A stretch of 64,000 nt of DNA from Vibrio sp. J1-1 (lineage in GTDB: Bacteria > Pseudomonadota > Gammaproteobacteria > Enterobacterales > Vibrionaceae). This document shows, piece after piece, positions 1 to 8,218 of this stretch (its first letter is position 1; every line of letters starts with the position of its first letter). Location of the stretch: assembly GCF_021728395.1 (NCBI RefSeq), contig NZ_JAKKCM010000007.1, positions 141,339-205,338 of the forward strand, in the 5' to 3' direction. The notes beneath the pieces are model-generated. The model ran no database searches. It was not told the origin of the DNA and saw only the letters and a program-made list of their open reading frames with translations. The position numbers and the translations under genes are program-made.

Positions 1-1
1 C

Positions 2-547
2 TTATATCTCTGTCTGAGCCAACACTGTGCCCTCTGGTGTTTGTACTGTTAATGTCTTTCCATTCATCAAGCCATAGCTTCGTGGTAAGTCATTACGCGG
101 AAACGTCATAGAACCAGGGTTGAAAATAGTCACCCCATCTTGTAACTCAGCGACAGGTATGTGAGTGTGACCATGGGCGATCACATCCCCTTCTTTCAAC
201 TCAGGGCGATTGTTACTGTTGTATAAATGACCATGGGTTAAAAACAGACGCTGCCCGGTCTCAAGTAACACCCAAGCATAGTCCATCATCATCGGAAAGC
301 TTAATAGCATCTGATCTACTTCACTATCACAGTTACCTCGAACCGCGATAATCTGCTTGCTGTACTGATTTAAAAGCTCAGCCACTTGTGCAGGGTTATA
401 ACCTTCAGGTATCGGATTTCTTGGTCCATGGTAGAGAATGTCTCCCAACAGAACCAAATGATCCGCTCCAGACTTAACAAACAAATCGATGGTTTCTCTC
501 GTCGCAGGTAAAGAGCCATGCAAATCTGAGGCAAAAAATAGTTTCAC
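2..547 (-). CDS. yfcE: YfcE-type metallophosphodiesterase
   Basis: A 181-residue calcineurin-like phosphoesterase that hydrolyses phosphodiester bonds with a two-metal centre; the E. coli homologue acts on model phosphodiesters in the cytosol and its physiological substrate is unknown. The metal ligands are all visible: D8 and H10 (DLHG), D36 (GD), N72 (RGNCD), H105 (THGH) and H125/H127/H129 (HGHTH). The length matches the family. The start is a GTG at 545-547, preceded by an AGGAG ribosome site; it gives the conserved N-terminus MKLFFASDLHG. The stop codon lies at the very edge of the window but the gene is complete. Confidence 0.93.
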   Translation of the reverse strand: MKLFFASDLHGSLPATRETIDLFVKSGADHLVLLGDILYHGPRNPIPEGYNPAQVAELLNQYSKQIIAVRGNCDSEVDQMLLSFPMMMDYAWVLLETGQRLFLTHGHLYNSNNRPELKEGDVIAHGHTHIPVAELQDGVTIFNPGSMTFPRNDLPRSYGLMNGKTLTVQTPEGTVLAQTEI

Positions 548-605
548 AGCATCATCTCCTCATAAAATTAGAGGCTATTCTACGTCATTCTGACTGCAGC
601 TCAAC

Positions 606-815
606 TTACTGGTTGCGAACAAAATCGATCAGCATTGGTAGTAAATAAACCCATGCAGCATAACCAGCCCCTACAAGTATCAACAACCAAACAACCATTG
701 AGATAAACTTTGACTTTGCTAAGTGATTCAGCGGATCCGGTTCCCCACACCCTGGACAGGTATGAGCTCGTTTAGAAATCTGTTTCTCACAGACCGGACA
801 AGCAACTAAAGGCAT
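606..815 (-). CDS. Small zinc-ribbon membrane protein
   Basis: A 69-residue protein with an N-terminal zinc ribbon: two CxxC knuckles at C6/C9 and C20/C23 (CPVC and CPGC). A short linker follows, then one hydrophobic segment at about residues 39-60. This layout (ribbon facing the cytosol, single anchor) is common in small uncharacterised proteins. It lies 58 bp downstream of yfcE's 5' end on the same strand, so the two may be cotranscribed. I do not recognise a specific function, and the ribbon may bind protein rather than nucleic acid. Confidence 0.7.
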   Translation of the reverse strand: MPLVACPVCEKQISKRAHTCPGCGEPDPLNHLAKSKFISMVVWLLILVGAGYAAWVYLLPMLIDFVRNQ

Positions 816-950
816 GATAAAAATCCTCGACTATAAGCTTAAGGCACAAAGGATAAGTGCCAATGAACACATATGCAACATCACAAATAGCCAATGCATT
901 ATAAATGGTTAACTTTCGCCGACTTGAGAAAGGCAAAGCTTAGCCTTGAT

Positions 951-1364
951 TTATCTTTCGGCTGATTCTCTTACCATGCCATTGATTACGATATTGTTGT
1001 AACTGACCATGCCAATGACCTCTCCATCTTCAATAACCGGAGCGCGACTAATGCCGAATCGTTCAAACAATCTGGCACAATATTTCACATTCATATCCGG
1101 CCCAACACACAGAGCTGGCTTAGTCATGATCTCGTATATATTCGTTCGCTTTGGTGGTCGATTATTCGACAACACTTTTTTGGCAATATCATTCATTAAT
1201 ACTATGCCGAATTCATCATTGTCATCGCGCTTTTTAACCACCAGCGCTTTAACTTGGTATTTCTTGGCTAGTGTAATCCCTTCATAAACCGTCATCAGCC
1301 CATCTACCATGACGTAAGTCGCAGCCATGACATCTCGAACCCGTACTATTGCCTGATTACTCAT
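951..1364 (-). CDS. CBS-domain pair protein, regulator of DUF1538 operon
   Basis: A 137-residue protein made of one CBS pair (Bateman module). The first repeat begins VRDVMAATYVMVDGLMTV, the second begins around IYEIMTKPALCVGPDMNV and ends in GEVIGMVSYNNIV. CBS pairs usually bind adenine nucleotides and gate a partner protein. No other domain is present, so it must act on a partner in trans. Its ATG overlaps the stop codon of the PII-like gene by 4 bp (ATGA), the mark of translational coupling, and it is the last gene of the DUF1538 operon. That it senses energy charge for the membrane proteins is inference. Confidence 0.85.
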   Translation of the reverse strand: MSNQAIVRVRDVMAATYVMVDGLMTVYEGITLAKKYQVKALVVKKRDDNDEFGIVLMNDIAKKVLSNNRPPKRTNIYEIMTKPALCVGPDMNVKYCARLFERFGISRAPVIEDGEVIGMVSYNNIVINGMVRESAER

Positions 1365-1711
1365 AACTCGTCCTCAACAACCTTAGCCAATGTTTCCACC
1401 TGGTGGGCGACACCGACCGCATCTTCAATATCAATTTGAATCGCAATGCCCTGACCGGACTCCTTGTCAAATTCACCGACATCACTGATGGTTTCTAAAA
1501 TGTGCCGAGAGAGATGCTCCTCGACCACAAACAGCAGCACATCTTTTTGTACTTCCAAGGTCAACCCAAAAAAAGTTCGCTTCTGGTTTAACCCTTGACC
1601 TCGAGCATTATTAATCACCGTAGCGCCTGTTGCCCCGGCATCACGAGCAGCATCAAGTACCTTATCTGTTCTGGCATCCTCAACAAACGCAAGTATCAAT
1701 TTAAAGCGCAT
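1361..1711 (-). CDS. PII-like signal protein of the DUF1538 operon
   Basis: A 116-residue protein of the PII/GlnB-like ferredoxin fold (starts [18 protein letters not shown]). The segment GQGLNQKRTFFGLTLEV occupies the T-loop position, but it does not show the canonical uridylylated tyrosine context, so it is not an ordinary GlnB or GlnK. The start chosen at 1711 has a purine-rich ribosome site and gives the normal PII length; an upstream in-frame start would add 17 unlikely residues. The gene overlaps the upstream DUF1538 gene by 11 bp and the CBS gene by 4 bp. PII proteins bind ATP/ADP or cyclic nucleotides and block or open membrane transporters through the T-loop. That role is inferred here. 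Confidence 0.82.
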   Translation of the reverse strand: MRFKLILAFVEDARTDKVLDAARDAGATGATVINNARGQGLNQKRTFFGLTLEVQKDVLLFVVEEHLSRHILETISDVGEFDKESGQGIAIQIDIEDAVGVAHQVETLAKVVEDEL

Positions 1712-2492
1712 TTTCTTCGTCCTCCGAGGTGTCTTTATTAAGCCATTGAGTAATTTGCGCATATCCCATGACGGATATCATTGGAAACAAACTGGCAAAG
1801 GCAATCAAACCAAAGCCATCTATCATAGGGTTTCTCCCTGGTACAGTAGAAGCCAGTCCTAATCCCAGAGCAGTCACGAGCGGCACAGTGACAGTCGATG
1901 TCGTCACACCACCAGAGTCATAAGCCAAAGGAACGATCATCTGGGGGGCATAAAAGGTCTGGGCCACCACCACGATATAACCTGACATGATGTAATAATG
2001 AATCGGATCCCCGACAACAATCCGGTAACTCCCCAGCGCAATACCAATCGCCACACCTAGTGCAACCGCAACACGTAGGCCATTCACACTAATACTGCCG
2101 CCGGAAACTTGATTCGCCTTGATTGCCACCGCAATTAATGACGGCTCCGCAATCGTCGTACTGAAACCAATACAAAAAGCAAAGGCGTACACCCAATAAT
2201 AGTCAACCCACTGCAATTGCTGCCCTACCGATACTTTGAACTCTCGTACAAAATCGGGAGTGGTAAGTTGTACGGCCATGGTTTCGCCGAGGGGAAACAA
2301 GGCCATTTCCAGCCCGAGTAAGAACAGCGACAAACCCAAAATGACGTAGGCGAAACCAAAAAGCACTTTTCTCAGGTTATTCACCGGACGACGAAGTACC
2401 GCGAGTTGAAAGCCAAAAATAATGGCAGCGATAGGAATAACATCGCGAATGGTGGACAAAAGCGTATCAAAGAATTGTTCAAGTGAAATCAT
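1701..2492 (-). CDS. DUF1538 multi-spanning membrane protein (second copy)
   Basis: A 263-residue very hydrophobic protein with about six to seven predicted membrane segments. It shares with its upstream neighbour the blocks [43 protein letters not shown] and [20 protein letters not shown], so the two arose by tandem duplication. Gly/Ser/Thr-rich conserved loops with E and D inside a membrane protein suggest a substrate or ion path. The start at 2492 overlaps the upstream stop by 4 bp. DUF1538 has no function known to me. The PII and CBS partners suggest a gated transporter. Confidence 0.85.
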   Translation of the reverse strand: MISLEQFFDTLLSTIRDVIPIAAIIFGFQLAVLRRPVNNLRKVLFGFAYVILGLSLFLLGLEMALFPLGETMAVQLTTPDFVREFKVSVGQQLQWVDYYWVYAFAFCIGFSTTIAEPSLIAVAIKANQVSGGSISVNGLRVAVALGVAIGIALGSYRIVVGDPIHYYIMSGYIVVVAQTFYAPQMIVPLAYDSGGVTTSTVTVPLVTALGLGLASTVPGRNPMIDGFGLIAFASLFPMISVMGYAQITQWLNKDTSEDEENAL

Positions 2493-3223
2493 GCCACGAC
2501 CATCCCATAAATCATGACAAACATCATTGGCAGTAACGAAGCAAAGGCAATTAAACCAAATCCATCGACCATTGGATTCCGCCCTTTAATTGCCGAGGCG
2601 AGTCCTACTCCGAGCGCCGTTACCAATGGAACAGTAATGGTCGACGTCGTCACGCCACCAGAGTCGTATGCCACGCCAATGATCGACTCAGGAGCAAACC
2701 AAGTTAGCACCACCACGCCCACATACCCACCTATGATCATGTAATGGATGGGCCAACCTTTGAGAATACGCAGCACGCCAACCACAATTGCAATACCAAC
2801 AGACAGCGCAACGGTCACACGAAGCCCAGTGCCATATTCTTGGATCGATAACTCCGAGTTGGTAATCATTCCTCCCTCGGCCGCCACCTGAGCAGCTTTC
2901 TCCGCCACGGCAGTCAGTGCTGGCTCAGCGATTGTGGTGCCAAACCCTAAACAAAATGCAAAGACCAAAAGCCAAAAAACACTGCCCTTTTTAGCAAACG
3001 CCTGAGCCATGCTCTCACCAATAGGAAACAGACCCATCTCCAATCCAAAGATAAAACATGTCAACCCTAGAACGACGAGCAATAAGCCGAAAAGAATAGA
3101 GACCAGATTGGGTAAAGGCTCTTGTAACACCACCAGTTGAAAAAAAGTGATGACAAGAACAATGGGCATCAAATCGCGCGCACTATTAAGGAGAGCTCGA
3201 AAAAGAGCAATAAATGCTTCCAT
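2489..3223 (-). CDS. DUF1538 multi-spanning membrane protein (first copy)
   Basis: A 244-residue paralogue of the next gene and the first gene of the operon. It has the same signature blocks: [51 protein letters not shown] and [20 protein letters not shown]. Relative to the second copy it has a polar insertion after AAQVAA. Two half-size paralogues encoded side by side suggest a heterodimer with pseudo-twofold symmetry, as in several transporters. A ribosome site (AAGGAG) precedes the ATG. The 276-bp gap to the divergent yfcH gene should hold the operon promoter. Confidence 0.85.
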   Translation of the reverse strand: MEAFIALFRALLNSARDLMPIVLVITFFQLVVLQEPLPNLVSILFGLLLVVLGLTCFIFGLEMGLFPIGESMAQAFAKKGSVFWLLVFAFCLGFGTTIAEPALTAVAEKAAQVAAEGGMITNSELSIQEYGTGLRVTVALSVGIAIVVGVLRILKGWPIHYMIIGGYVGVVVLTWFAPESIIGVAYDSGGVTTSTITVPLVTALGVGLASAIKGRNPMVDGFGLIAFASLLPMMFVMIYGMVVA

Positions 3224-3499
3224 ACCTTCTCCTTATTGAATGCTTTTGAATAATCTAACGATAATTAATTGAAATGATTTAGCTGACTCGTATCAGTCTG
3301 GCATAAAACTCTTGATGCAAATGTGAAGAAACCAATGTCATCAATAACAACTAGTTACAATTTTTCAATATGTGAAGTCAGTGCGGAGCAGAAGCTTTCG
3401 ATCAAATGGTGATTAACGATGAATACATGGGAGAATCTGATCATACGGCAAACAAAGTGACTATAATGATTTCATGTTTTTGTCATTCAATGAGACGCC

Positions 3500-4417
3500 A
3501 TGAAGATACTATTAACCGGCGGAACAGGATTTATTGGCTCAGAGTTGCTCAAGCTACTCACCACTCATCACGTGGTGCTATTAACACGTTCACCAGAAAA
3601 AGCAAAACAGCATTTGCAGCATGCTGATGTCGGTAATATTGAGTATATAGACTCTCTTGACCAACTTGCCGATCTCAATCACATTGACGCGATCATCAAC
3701 CTCGCGGGGGAGCCAATCGCAGATAAACGTTGGACACAAAAGCAGAAAGATAAAATTTGCCAAAGCCGCTGGAAAATAACCGAACAAATTGTCGAGCTTA
3801 TCCATGCGAGTACAAAACCACCGTCCGTGTTCATCAGTGGATCTGCTGTCGGGTATTATGGCGACCAACAAGAGCATCCGTTTGATGAGTGCCTGCATGT
3901 TAACAGTGAAGAGTTTCCGCACCTTGTTTGCGATAAATGGGAACAGATTGCTAAACGTGCAGAATCAGAGGACACACGAGTTTGTTTATTACGGACTGGC
4001 GTTGTACTCGGCCCCAATGGGGGTGCCTTGGCAAAAATGTTACTCCCCTATAAGCTGGGACTGGGTGGACCACTTGGAAACGGTAACCAATACCTACCCT
4101 GGATTCATATCCTAGACATGGTGCGTGCCATCATGTATTTACTAAACACCCCTCATGCCCATGGCGCGTTTAACATGTGTGCCCCACATCCAGTAAGCAA
4201 TCGCATTTTCAGCGCGACATTAGCGAAAACGCTAAAACGACCGCATATACTGTTCACGCCTCAATGGCTCATGGAGTTGGTGATGGGAGAATCAGCTTGC
4301 CTGTTGTTTGACAGCCTTAGAGCCAAACCTAAAAAACTGACAGAATTGGATTTCCAGTTCAGTTACTCGAGAATTGAACCGGCACTTAAACACTTGCTTC
4401 ATGAGCGAAGCTGTTGA
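3500..4417 (+). CDS. yfcH: TIGR01777-family NAD(P)-binding epimerase YfcH
   Basis: A 305-residue extended short-chain dehydrogenase/epimerase. The Rossmann motif GGTGFIG is at residues 7-13, and the central region has FISGSAVGYYGD with the family YYG signature. The C-terminal part (from about residue 245, PHILFTPQWLMELVMGE) is the DUF1731 domain specific to this family. The substrate is unknown. It is a single gene transcribed away from the DUF1538 operon. The downstream SDR gene starts 39 bp after it and may be cotranscribed. Confidence 0.9.
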   Translation: MKILLTGGTGFIGSELLKLLTTHHVVLLTRSPEKAKQHLQHADVGNIEYIDSLDQLADLNHIDAIINLAGEPIADKRWTQKQKDKICQSRWKITEQIVELIHASTKPPSVFISGSAVGYYGDQQEHPFDECLHVNSEEFPHLVCDKWEQIAKRAESEDTRVCLLRTGVVLGPNGGALAKMLLPYKLGLGGPLGNGNQYLPWIHILDMVRAIMYLLNTPHAHGAFNMCAPHPVSNRIFSATLAKTLKRPHILFTPQWLMELVMGESACLLFDSLRAKPKKLTELDFQFSYSRIEPALKHLLHERSC

Positions 4418-4456
4418 ATGATAAACGTTAATATACGTTTATTCTGAGCTTAATTT

Positions 4457-5284
4457 ATGAACAAGTCGATTCTTATCACTGGTTGCTCAACCGGTATTGG
4501 TTATGTGTGCGCTCATGCCCTGAAAGCGCAAGGCTTTAATGTCATTGCCTCGTGCAGAAGCGCTGACGATGTCCAGCGATTGCAGGCCGAGGGCTTAACC
4601 TGCATACAACTCGACCTCAATGATCCCATCAGCATCACGCGTGGTGCTGAACAGGCGATAAGTTTAGCTCAGGGAAAACTGTACGCTTTATTTAACAACG
4701 GAGCATACGGTCAGCCTGGCGCATTAGAAGACCTCCCAACCGAAGCGCTCAAAGCACAGTTCCAGACAAACTTTTTTGGCTGGCATCAACTGGTACGAGA
4801 GATTCTTCCACACATGCGTTCCCAAGGCGAAGGCCGTATCATTCAAAACAGCTCGGTACTTGGCTTTGCCGCAATGAAATATCGTGGGGCATATAATGCG
4901 TCAAAGTTTGCTCTGGAGGGGTGGTCAGACACCCTAAGACTTGAACTGGCCGACACCAATATCAAAGTTGCGCTTATAGAGCCGGGACCTATCGAAACTC
5001 AGTTTAGACAAAATGCGCTTGCGGCCTTTGAAAAGTGGATCGACACGGAGTCCAGTCCACACCGCACCGCGTATGATGCTCAAAAACAGCGTTTAGATAA
5101 TGACAAATCAAACAATAAATTTGTCCTGCCAGCAGAAGCGTGTATCCCCCCAGTCTTACATGCACTCACCAGCGATTCACCCAAAATCCGCTACCGTATT
5201 ACCACCCCAACCAAGCTGTTTGCAGTGTTGAAAAGGGTGTTACCAGCACGACTGCTCGATAAAATTTTGCGACAAGCAGCATAA
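4457..5284 (+). CDS. Classical SDR-family NAD(P)-dependent oxidoreductase
   Basis: A 275-residue classical short-chain dehydrogenase. The cofactor motif TGCSTGIG is at residues 8-15, the structural NNGAYG at 80-85, the catalytic Ser at about 132-133 and the YNASK active site at Y146/K150. The region after PGPIETQF resembles retinol or 17-beta-hydroxysteroid dehydrogenase-like members, but the substrate cannot be read from the sequence. It lies 39 bp after yfcH. A short GC stem (AGGCT/AGCCT) at 5342-5356 follows, without a T-run. Confidence 0.88.
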   Translation: MNKSILITGCSTGIGYVCAHALKAQGFNVIASCRSADDVQRLQAEGLTCIQLDLNDPISITRGAEQAISLAQGKLYALFNNGAYGQPGALEDLPTEALKAQFQTNFFGWHQLVREILPHMRSQGEGRIIQNSSVLGFAAMKYRGAYNASKFALEGWSDTLRLELADTNIKVALIEPGPIETQFRQNALAAFEKWIDTESSPHRTAYDAQKQRLDNDKSNNKFVLPAEACIPPVLHALTSDSPKIRYRITTPTKLFAVLKRVLPARLLDKILRQAA

Positions 5285-5485
5285 AAATCTTTTGTTGTAA
5301 TGTAATTTCATCGTAACAATGTGATGTCATTATGAACATGTAGGCTAAAAAAGCCTCACCTGTTCGAATCAATATCTAGGCAACTCTTACTAAAATGAAG
5401 GCAATTTTAGGTATAGACTTGATTAGATTTGGTATCGCCACCCGTTCTGTTTTGTAGCAATTTCTTGTTCCGATGCGAGACAATA

Positions 5486-5665
5486 ATGACATTAAATCAG
5501 CTTAACTGGCTTAGTGTGGGTGTAGTGGTGACCTTGTTCATCCTATTCTGATACCACACCTTGCACGATAAAAATGATGATCACCGTGCAGGACTCGCCA
5601 ATTTCATAGCACTTTTGCTTGCTATTAGGACAACGCTGCTTCGGCAGCGTTTTTCCTTTCTATAA
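5486..5665 (+). other. TGA-interrupted small membrane ORF (candidate pseudogene, selenoprotein or 21-aa peptide)
   Basis: ATG at 5486 opens a 21-codon frame (begins MTLNQLNWLSVGVVV, hydrophobic to ...LFILF) that stops at TGA 5549-5551. The same frame continues open for 37 more codons: YHTLHDKNDDHRAGLANF, then a second hydrophobic stretch, ending at TAA 5663. Both halves look protein-like and would make a two-segment membrane protein if TGA were read as Trp or Sec. An 8-bp stem (5560-5567 with 5585-5592) lies just after the TGA. The extended frame runs through a terminator hairpin (5633-5655), which argues against its last dozen codons. No strong ribosome site is visible. Confidence 0.35.
5633..5657 (+). 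terminator. Rho-independent terminator downstream of the small ORF
   Basis: ACGCTGC, loop TTCG, GCAGCGT followed by a T-run. A strong UUCG-capped hairpin in a gap with no annotated gene implies that a short transcript ends here, supporting expression of the region from about 5.4 kb. Confidence 0.8.
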
Positions 5666-5778
5666 AATCTAAATCTCACCAATCCATCTCGAGGTTATTT
5701 AGCGATACTGCTTGATTTTCCTCTAAATCAACTCCATATCTACAAGCAACGACAAGAAACAAAAGCAAGGATACTCTG

Positions 5779-6633
5779 ATGCAATCCCCATTTATCGTTG
5801 AGATCACAGAACAGAACTTTCGCGAAACGCTTGAAGGATCAATGAACACGCCCGTTCTGATCCATTTTTGGGCTAATGCTCAGCCAGAAAGCGCACAAAT
5901 ACTCCCTGAGTTACAAACGCTTGCTCAACAGTACAATGGAGCTTTTACCCTTGCTTTACTTAACTGTGAAGACCAACCAACCTTAGCGTCGCAGTTTGGT
6001 GTTCAGGTTCTACCGACTATCGCGTTGTTTATCAATGGACAGGCAGTAGACGGATTAGGTGGCCCCCAACCGATTGACGCCATCGCAGCCATGCTCCAGA
6101 AGCACCTACCAAGCCCAGATGAACAGCTACTGAAGCAGGTTACTGAACTTTTACAACAAGGTCAGCACGCAGAAGCTCTGAGTATCATCCACACACTGCC
6201 AGCAGAGCTACAATCTCGTGGCGATGTCAAACTGGCTACGGCAGATTGCTTACTGGAGACTAAACAGTTTGATGTTGCTCAAGAGCTATTAGGTTCTATT
6301 CCACTTGAGTATCAGGATAATTACTACAAAGGCTTAATCGCTAAGCTTGAATTGCATCTGCAAGCGGCTGACAGCCCAGAGCTTCAGCGCTTGGAACAAG
6401 AGTACGCCGCAAATACAGACAATCTGGAACTGGCATGTGAGTTAGCGGTTCAGTACAACCAAGTTGGCCGTGATGAAGAAGCATTAGAACTACTTTGGAA
6501 CATTTTAAAAGTAAACTTAGGTGCTCAGGATGGTGAAGTGAAGAAGACCTTCATGGATATTCTTAGCGCGTTAGGTCAAGGTAATGCTTTAGCGGGCAAG
6601 TATCGTCGTCAGTTGTACTCGATCTTATACTAA
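5779..6633 (+). CDS. cnoX: CnoX/YbbN-type thioredoxin-fold co-chaperone
   Basis: A 284-residue protein with an N-terminal thioredoxin fold (residues 1-110) and a C-terminal tetratricopeptide-like domain (about 115-284). In E. coli CnoX holds unfolding proteins under chlorine stress and hands them to GroEL. The redox motif is gone: the WCGPC position reads WANAQPES (residues 31-38), with no cysteine at all, where E. coli keeps one. A redox role through that site is therefore excluded, and chaperone activity through the TPR part is the likely function. A ribosome site AAGGA precedes the ATG. It is followed by its own terminator, separate from qmcA. Confidence 0.9.
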   Translation: MQSPFIVEITEQNFRETLEGSMNTPVLIHFWANAQPESAQILPELQTLAQQYNGAFTLALLNCEDQPTLASQFGVQVLPTIALFINGQAVDGLGGPQPIDAIAAMLQKHLPSPDEQLLKQVTELLQQGQHAEALSIIHTLPAELQSRGDVKLATADCLLETKQFDVAQELLGSIPLEYQDNYYKGLIAKLELHLQAADSPELQRLEQEYAANTDNLELACELAVQYNQVGRDEEALELLWNILKVNLGAQDGEVKKTFMDILSALGQGNALAGKYRRQLYSILY

Positions 6634-6656
6634 GTTCGCCAAAGTATGGATTTGAT

Positions 6657-6687
6657 ATAAAGGCCGGAGTTTTCTGGCCTTTATTTT
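6657..6687 (+). terminator. Terminator of cnoX
   Basis: AAAGGCC ... GGCCTTT stem with a T-rich tail (TTATTTT) 24 bp after the cnoX stop codon. Confidence 0.85.
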
Positions 6688-6789
6688 GTCTGACATCAAG
6701 CAACTTCACCTGTTCTCATATCTTCAATTGTCTAATCGTGATAAATGAGTAAAAATGAATCAGACTTTATGCATTTAAGGGAATATTCC

Positions 6790-7707
6790 ATGCCAATTGA
6801 TTCGTTGATTACTATCGGTATTTTTGTTGTCCTTGCCATTATTATTATTTCATCCGCCATAAAAACCGTTCCTCAAGGGAACAACTGGACCGTTGAGCGA
6901 TTTGGACGTTATACCCACACTCTCAAACCCGGGTTAAATTTAATAATCCCTTTTATCGACCGTGTCGGTCATAAAATAAACATGATGGAGCGCGTCTTAG
7001 ATATCCCCGCACAAGAGGTCATCAGTAAAGATAACGCTAACGTGACTATTGATGCCGTCTGTTTCGTACAAGTCGTGGAAGCTGCAAAAGCCGCCTATGA
7101 AGTTAACGACCTAGAGCATGCGATTAGAAACCTTACCCTAACCAATATTCGTACCGTATTAGGTTCAATGGAGCTCGATGAGATGCTCAGTCAGCGCGAT
7201 ATGATCAACTCAAAGCTTCTACTCATTGTTGACCAAGCCACCAACCCGTGGGGTGTAAAAGTGACGCGTATTGAGATCAAGGATGTACAGCCACCAGCCG
7301 ATTTAACAGCGGCGATGAACGCACAAATGAAAGCCGAACGAAACAAACGTGCAGAAATCCTTGAAGCAGAGGGCGTACGTCAAGCCGAGATCTTAAAAGC
7401 AGAAGGTCACAAGCAATCACAAATATTGAAAGCTGAAGGTGAGAAACAGTCTGCTATTCTTCATGCAGAAGCGCGTGAGCGCGCAGCACAGGCAGAAGCC
7501 AAAGCGACTTACATGGTTTCTGAAGCAATAGCAAAAGGTGACATGCAAGCTGTTAATTACTTTATCGCTCAGGGCTATACCGATGCAATTAAGAGCATTG
7601 GCCAAGCTGAAAACGGTAAGATCATCATGCTACCTCTGGAAGCAACGGGGCTAATGGGCTCCGTTGCGGGCATTGCTGAAATGTTTAAACAACAAAACAA
7701 AGAATAA
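6790..7707 (+). CDS. qmcA: SPFH/stomatin-family membrane protein QmcA
   Basis: A 305-residue stomatin/prohibitin-like protein. It has an N-terminal membrane anchor (about residues 5-27), an SPFH domain ([19 protein letters not shown] onward), then a heptad-rich helix with repeated E-A-E-G-x-(K/R)-Q units around residues 195-250. The ATG at 6790 is chosen because AAGGGA lies 8 bp upstream and the protein then begins just before the membrane anchor; an upstream ATG at 6745 has no ribosome site. It is paired with nfeD 9 bp downstream, the standard QmcA-NfeD unit of membrane-microdomain proteins. Confidence 0.92.
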   Translation: MPIDSLITIGIFVVLAIIIISSAIKTVPQGNNWTVERFGRYTHTLKPGLNLIIPFIDRVGHKINMMERVLDIPAQEVISKDNANVTIDAVCFVQVVEAAKAAYEVNDLEHAIRNLTLTNIRTVLGSMELDEMLSQRDMINSKLLLIVDQATNPWGVKVTRIEIKDVQPPADLTAAMNAQMKAERNKRAEILEAEGVRQAEILKAEGHKQSQILKAEGEKQSAILHAEARERAAQAEAKATYMVSEAIAKGDMQAVNYFIAQGYTDAIKSIGQAENGKIIMLPLEATGLMGSVAGIAEMFKQQNKE

Positions 7708-7716
7708 GACCTGCCT

Positions 7717-8178
7717 ATGGACTTTATAAGCTTACTTGATGGAATCACCTTCTGGCACTGGCTCGCACTAGGGTTTGGTCTACTTGCTGTAGAATTACTC
7801 GGAACAGCGGGTTATTTTCTGTGGCTTGGTCTGTCTGCACTGTTGGTTGGTATTTTATTGTCTCTGATGCCGATTAGCTGGCAGCTACAGTGGTTGTCTT
7901 TTGCCACGTTCAGTCTTGTCACCACTTGGTTGTGGTGGCGACGTCAATGGAAAAAAGACAAACAAGATGATCAGTCCAGAGATCTTAACCAGAAATACAA
8001 GCAACTGATTGGACAAACTCTTACCATAGACGAAGACTTCTCCGTTGGATTGAATAGAATCCATGTTGCCGATACCACTTGGTCTGCCCAAAGTGACCAA
8101 CCCCTTCCTGCAGGCACTAGAGTCAAAATCGTTGCGGTAAAGGGTATTATTTTAGTAATAGAACCTGTTGATGATTAA
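7717..8178 (+). CDS. NfeD-family membrane protein (YbbJ)
   Basis: A 153-residue protein with two to three membrane segments in the first 75 residues and a small C-terminal beta-barrel (OB-like) domain from about residue 90 (LIGQTLTIDEDF to VKGIILVIEPVD). This is the short NfeD1b type that is encoded beside stomatin-family genes and is thought to assist them. It follows qmcA by 9 bp and precedes a terminator, so the operon is two genes. Confidence 0.9.
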   Translation: MDFISLLDGITFWHWLALGFGLLAVELLGTAGYFLWLGLSALLVGILLSLMPISWQLQWLSFATFSLVTTWLWWRRQWKKDKQDDQSRDLNQKYKQLIGQTLTIDEDFSVGLNRIHVADTTWSAQSDQPLPAGTRVKIVAVKGIILVIEPVDD

Positions 8179-8190
8179 TTTATGTCAAAG

Positions 8191-8218
8191 TAATGGAGCT
8201 TACATGGCTCCATTATTA
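8191..8218 (+). terminator. Terminator of qmcA-nfeD
   Basis: Perfect 9-bp stem TAATGGAGC / GCTCCATTA with a short loop, followed by TTATT. It lies 12 bp after the nfeD stop. Confidence 0.7.
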
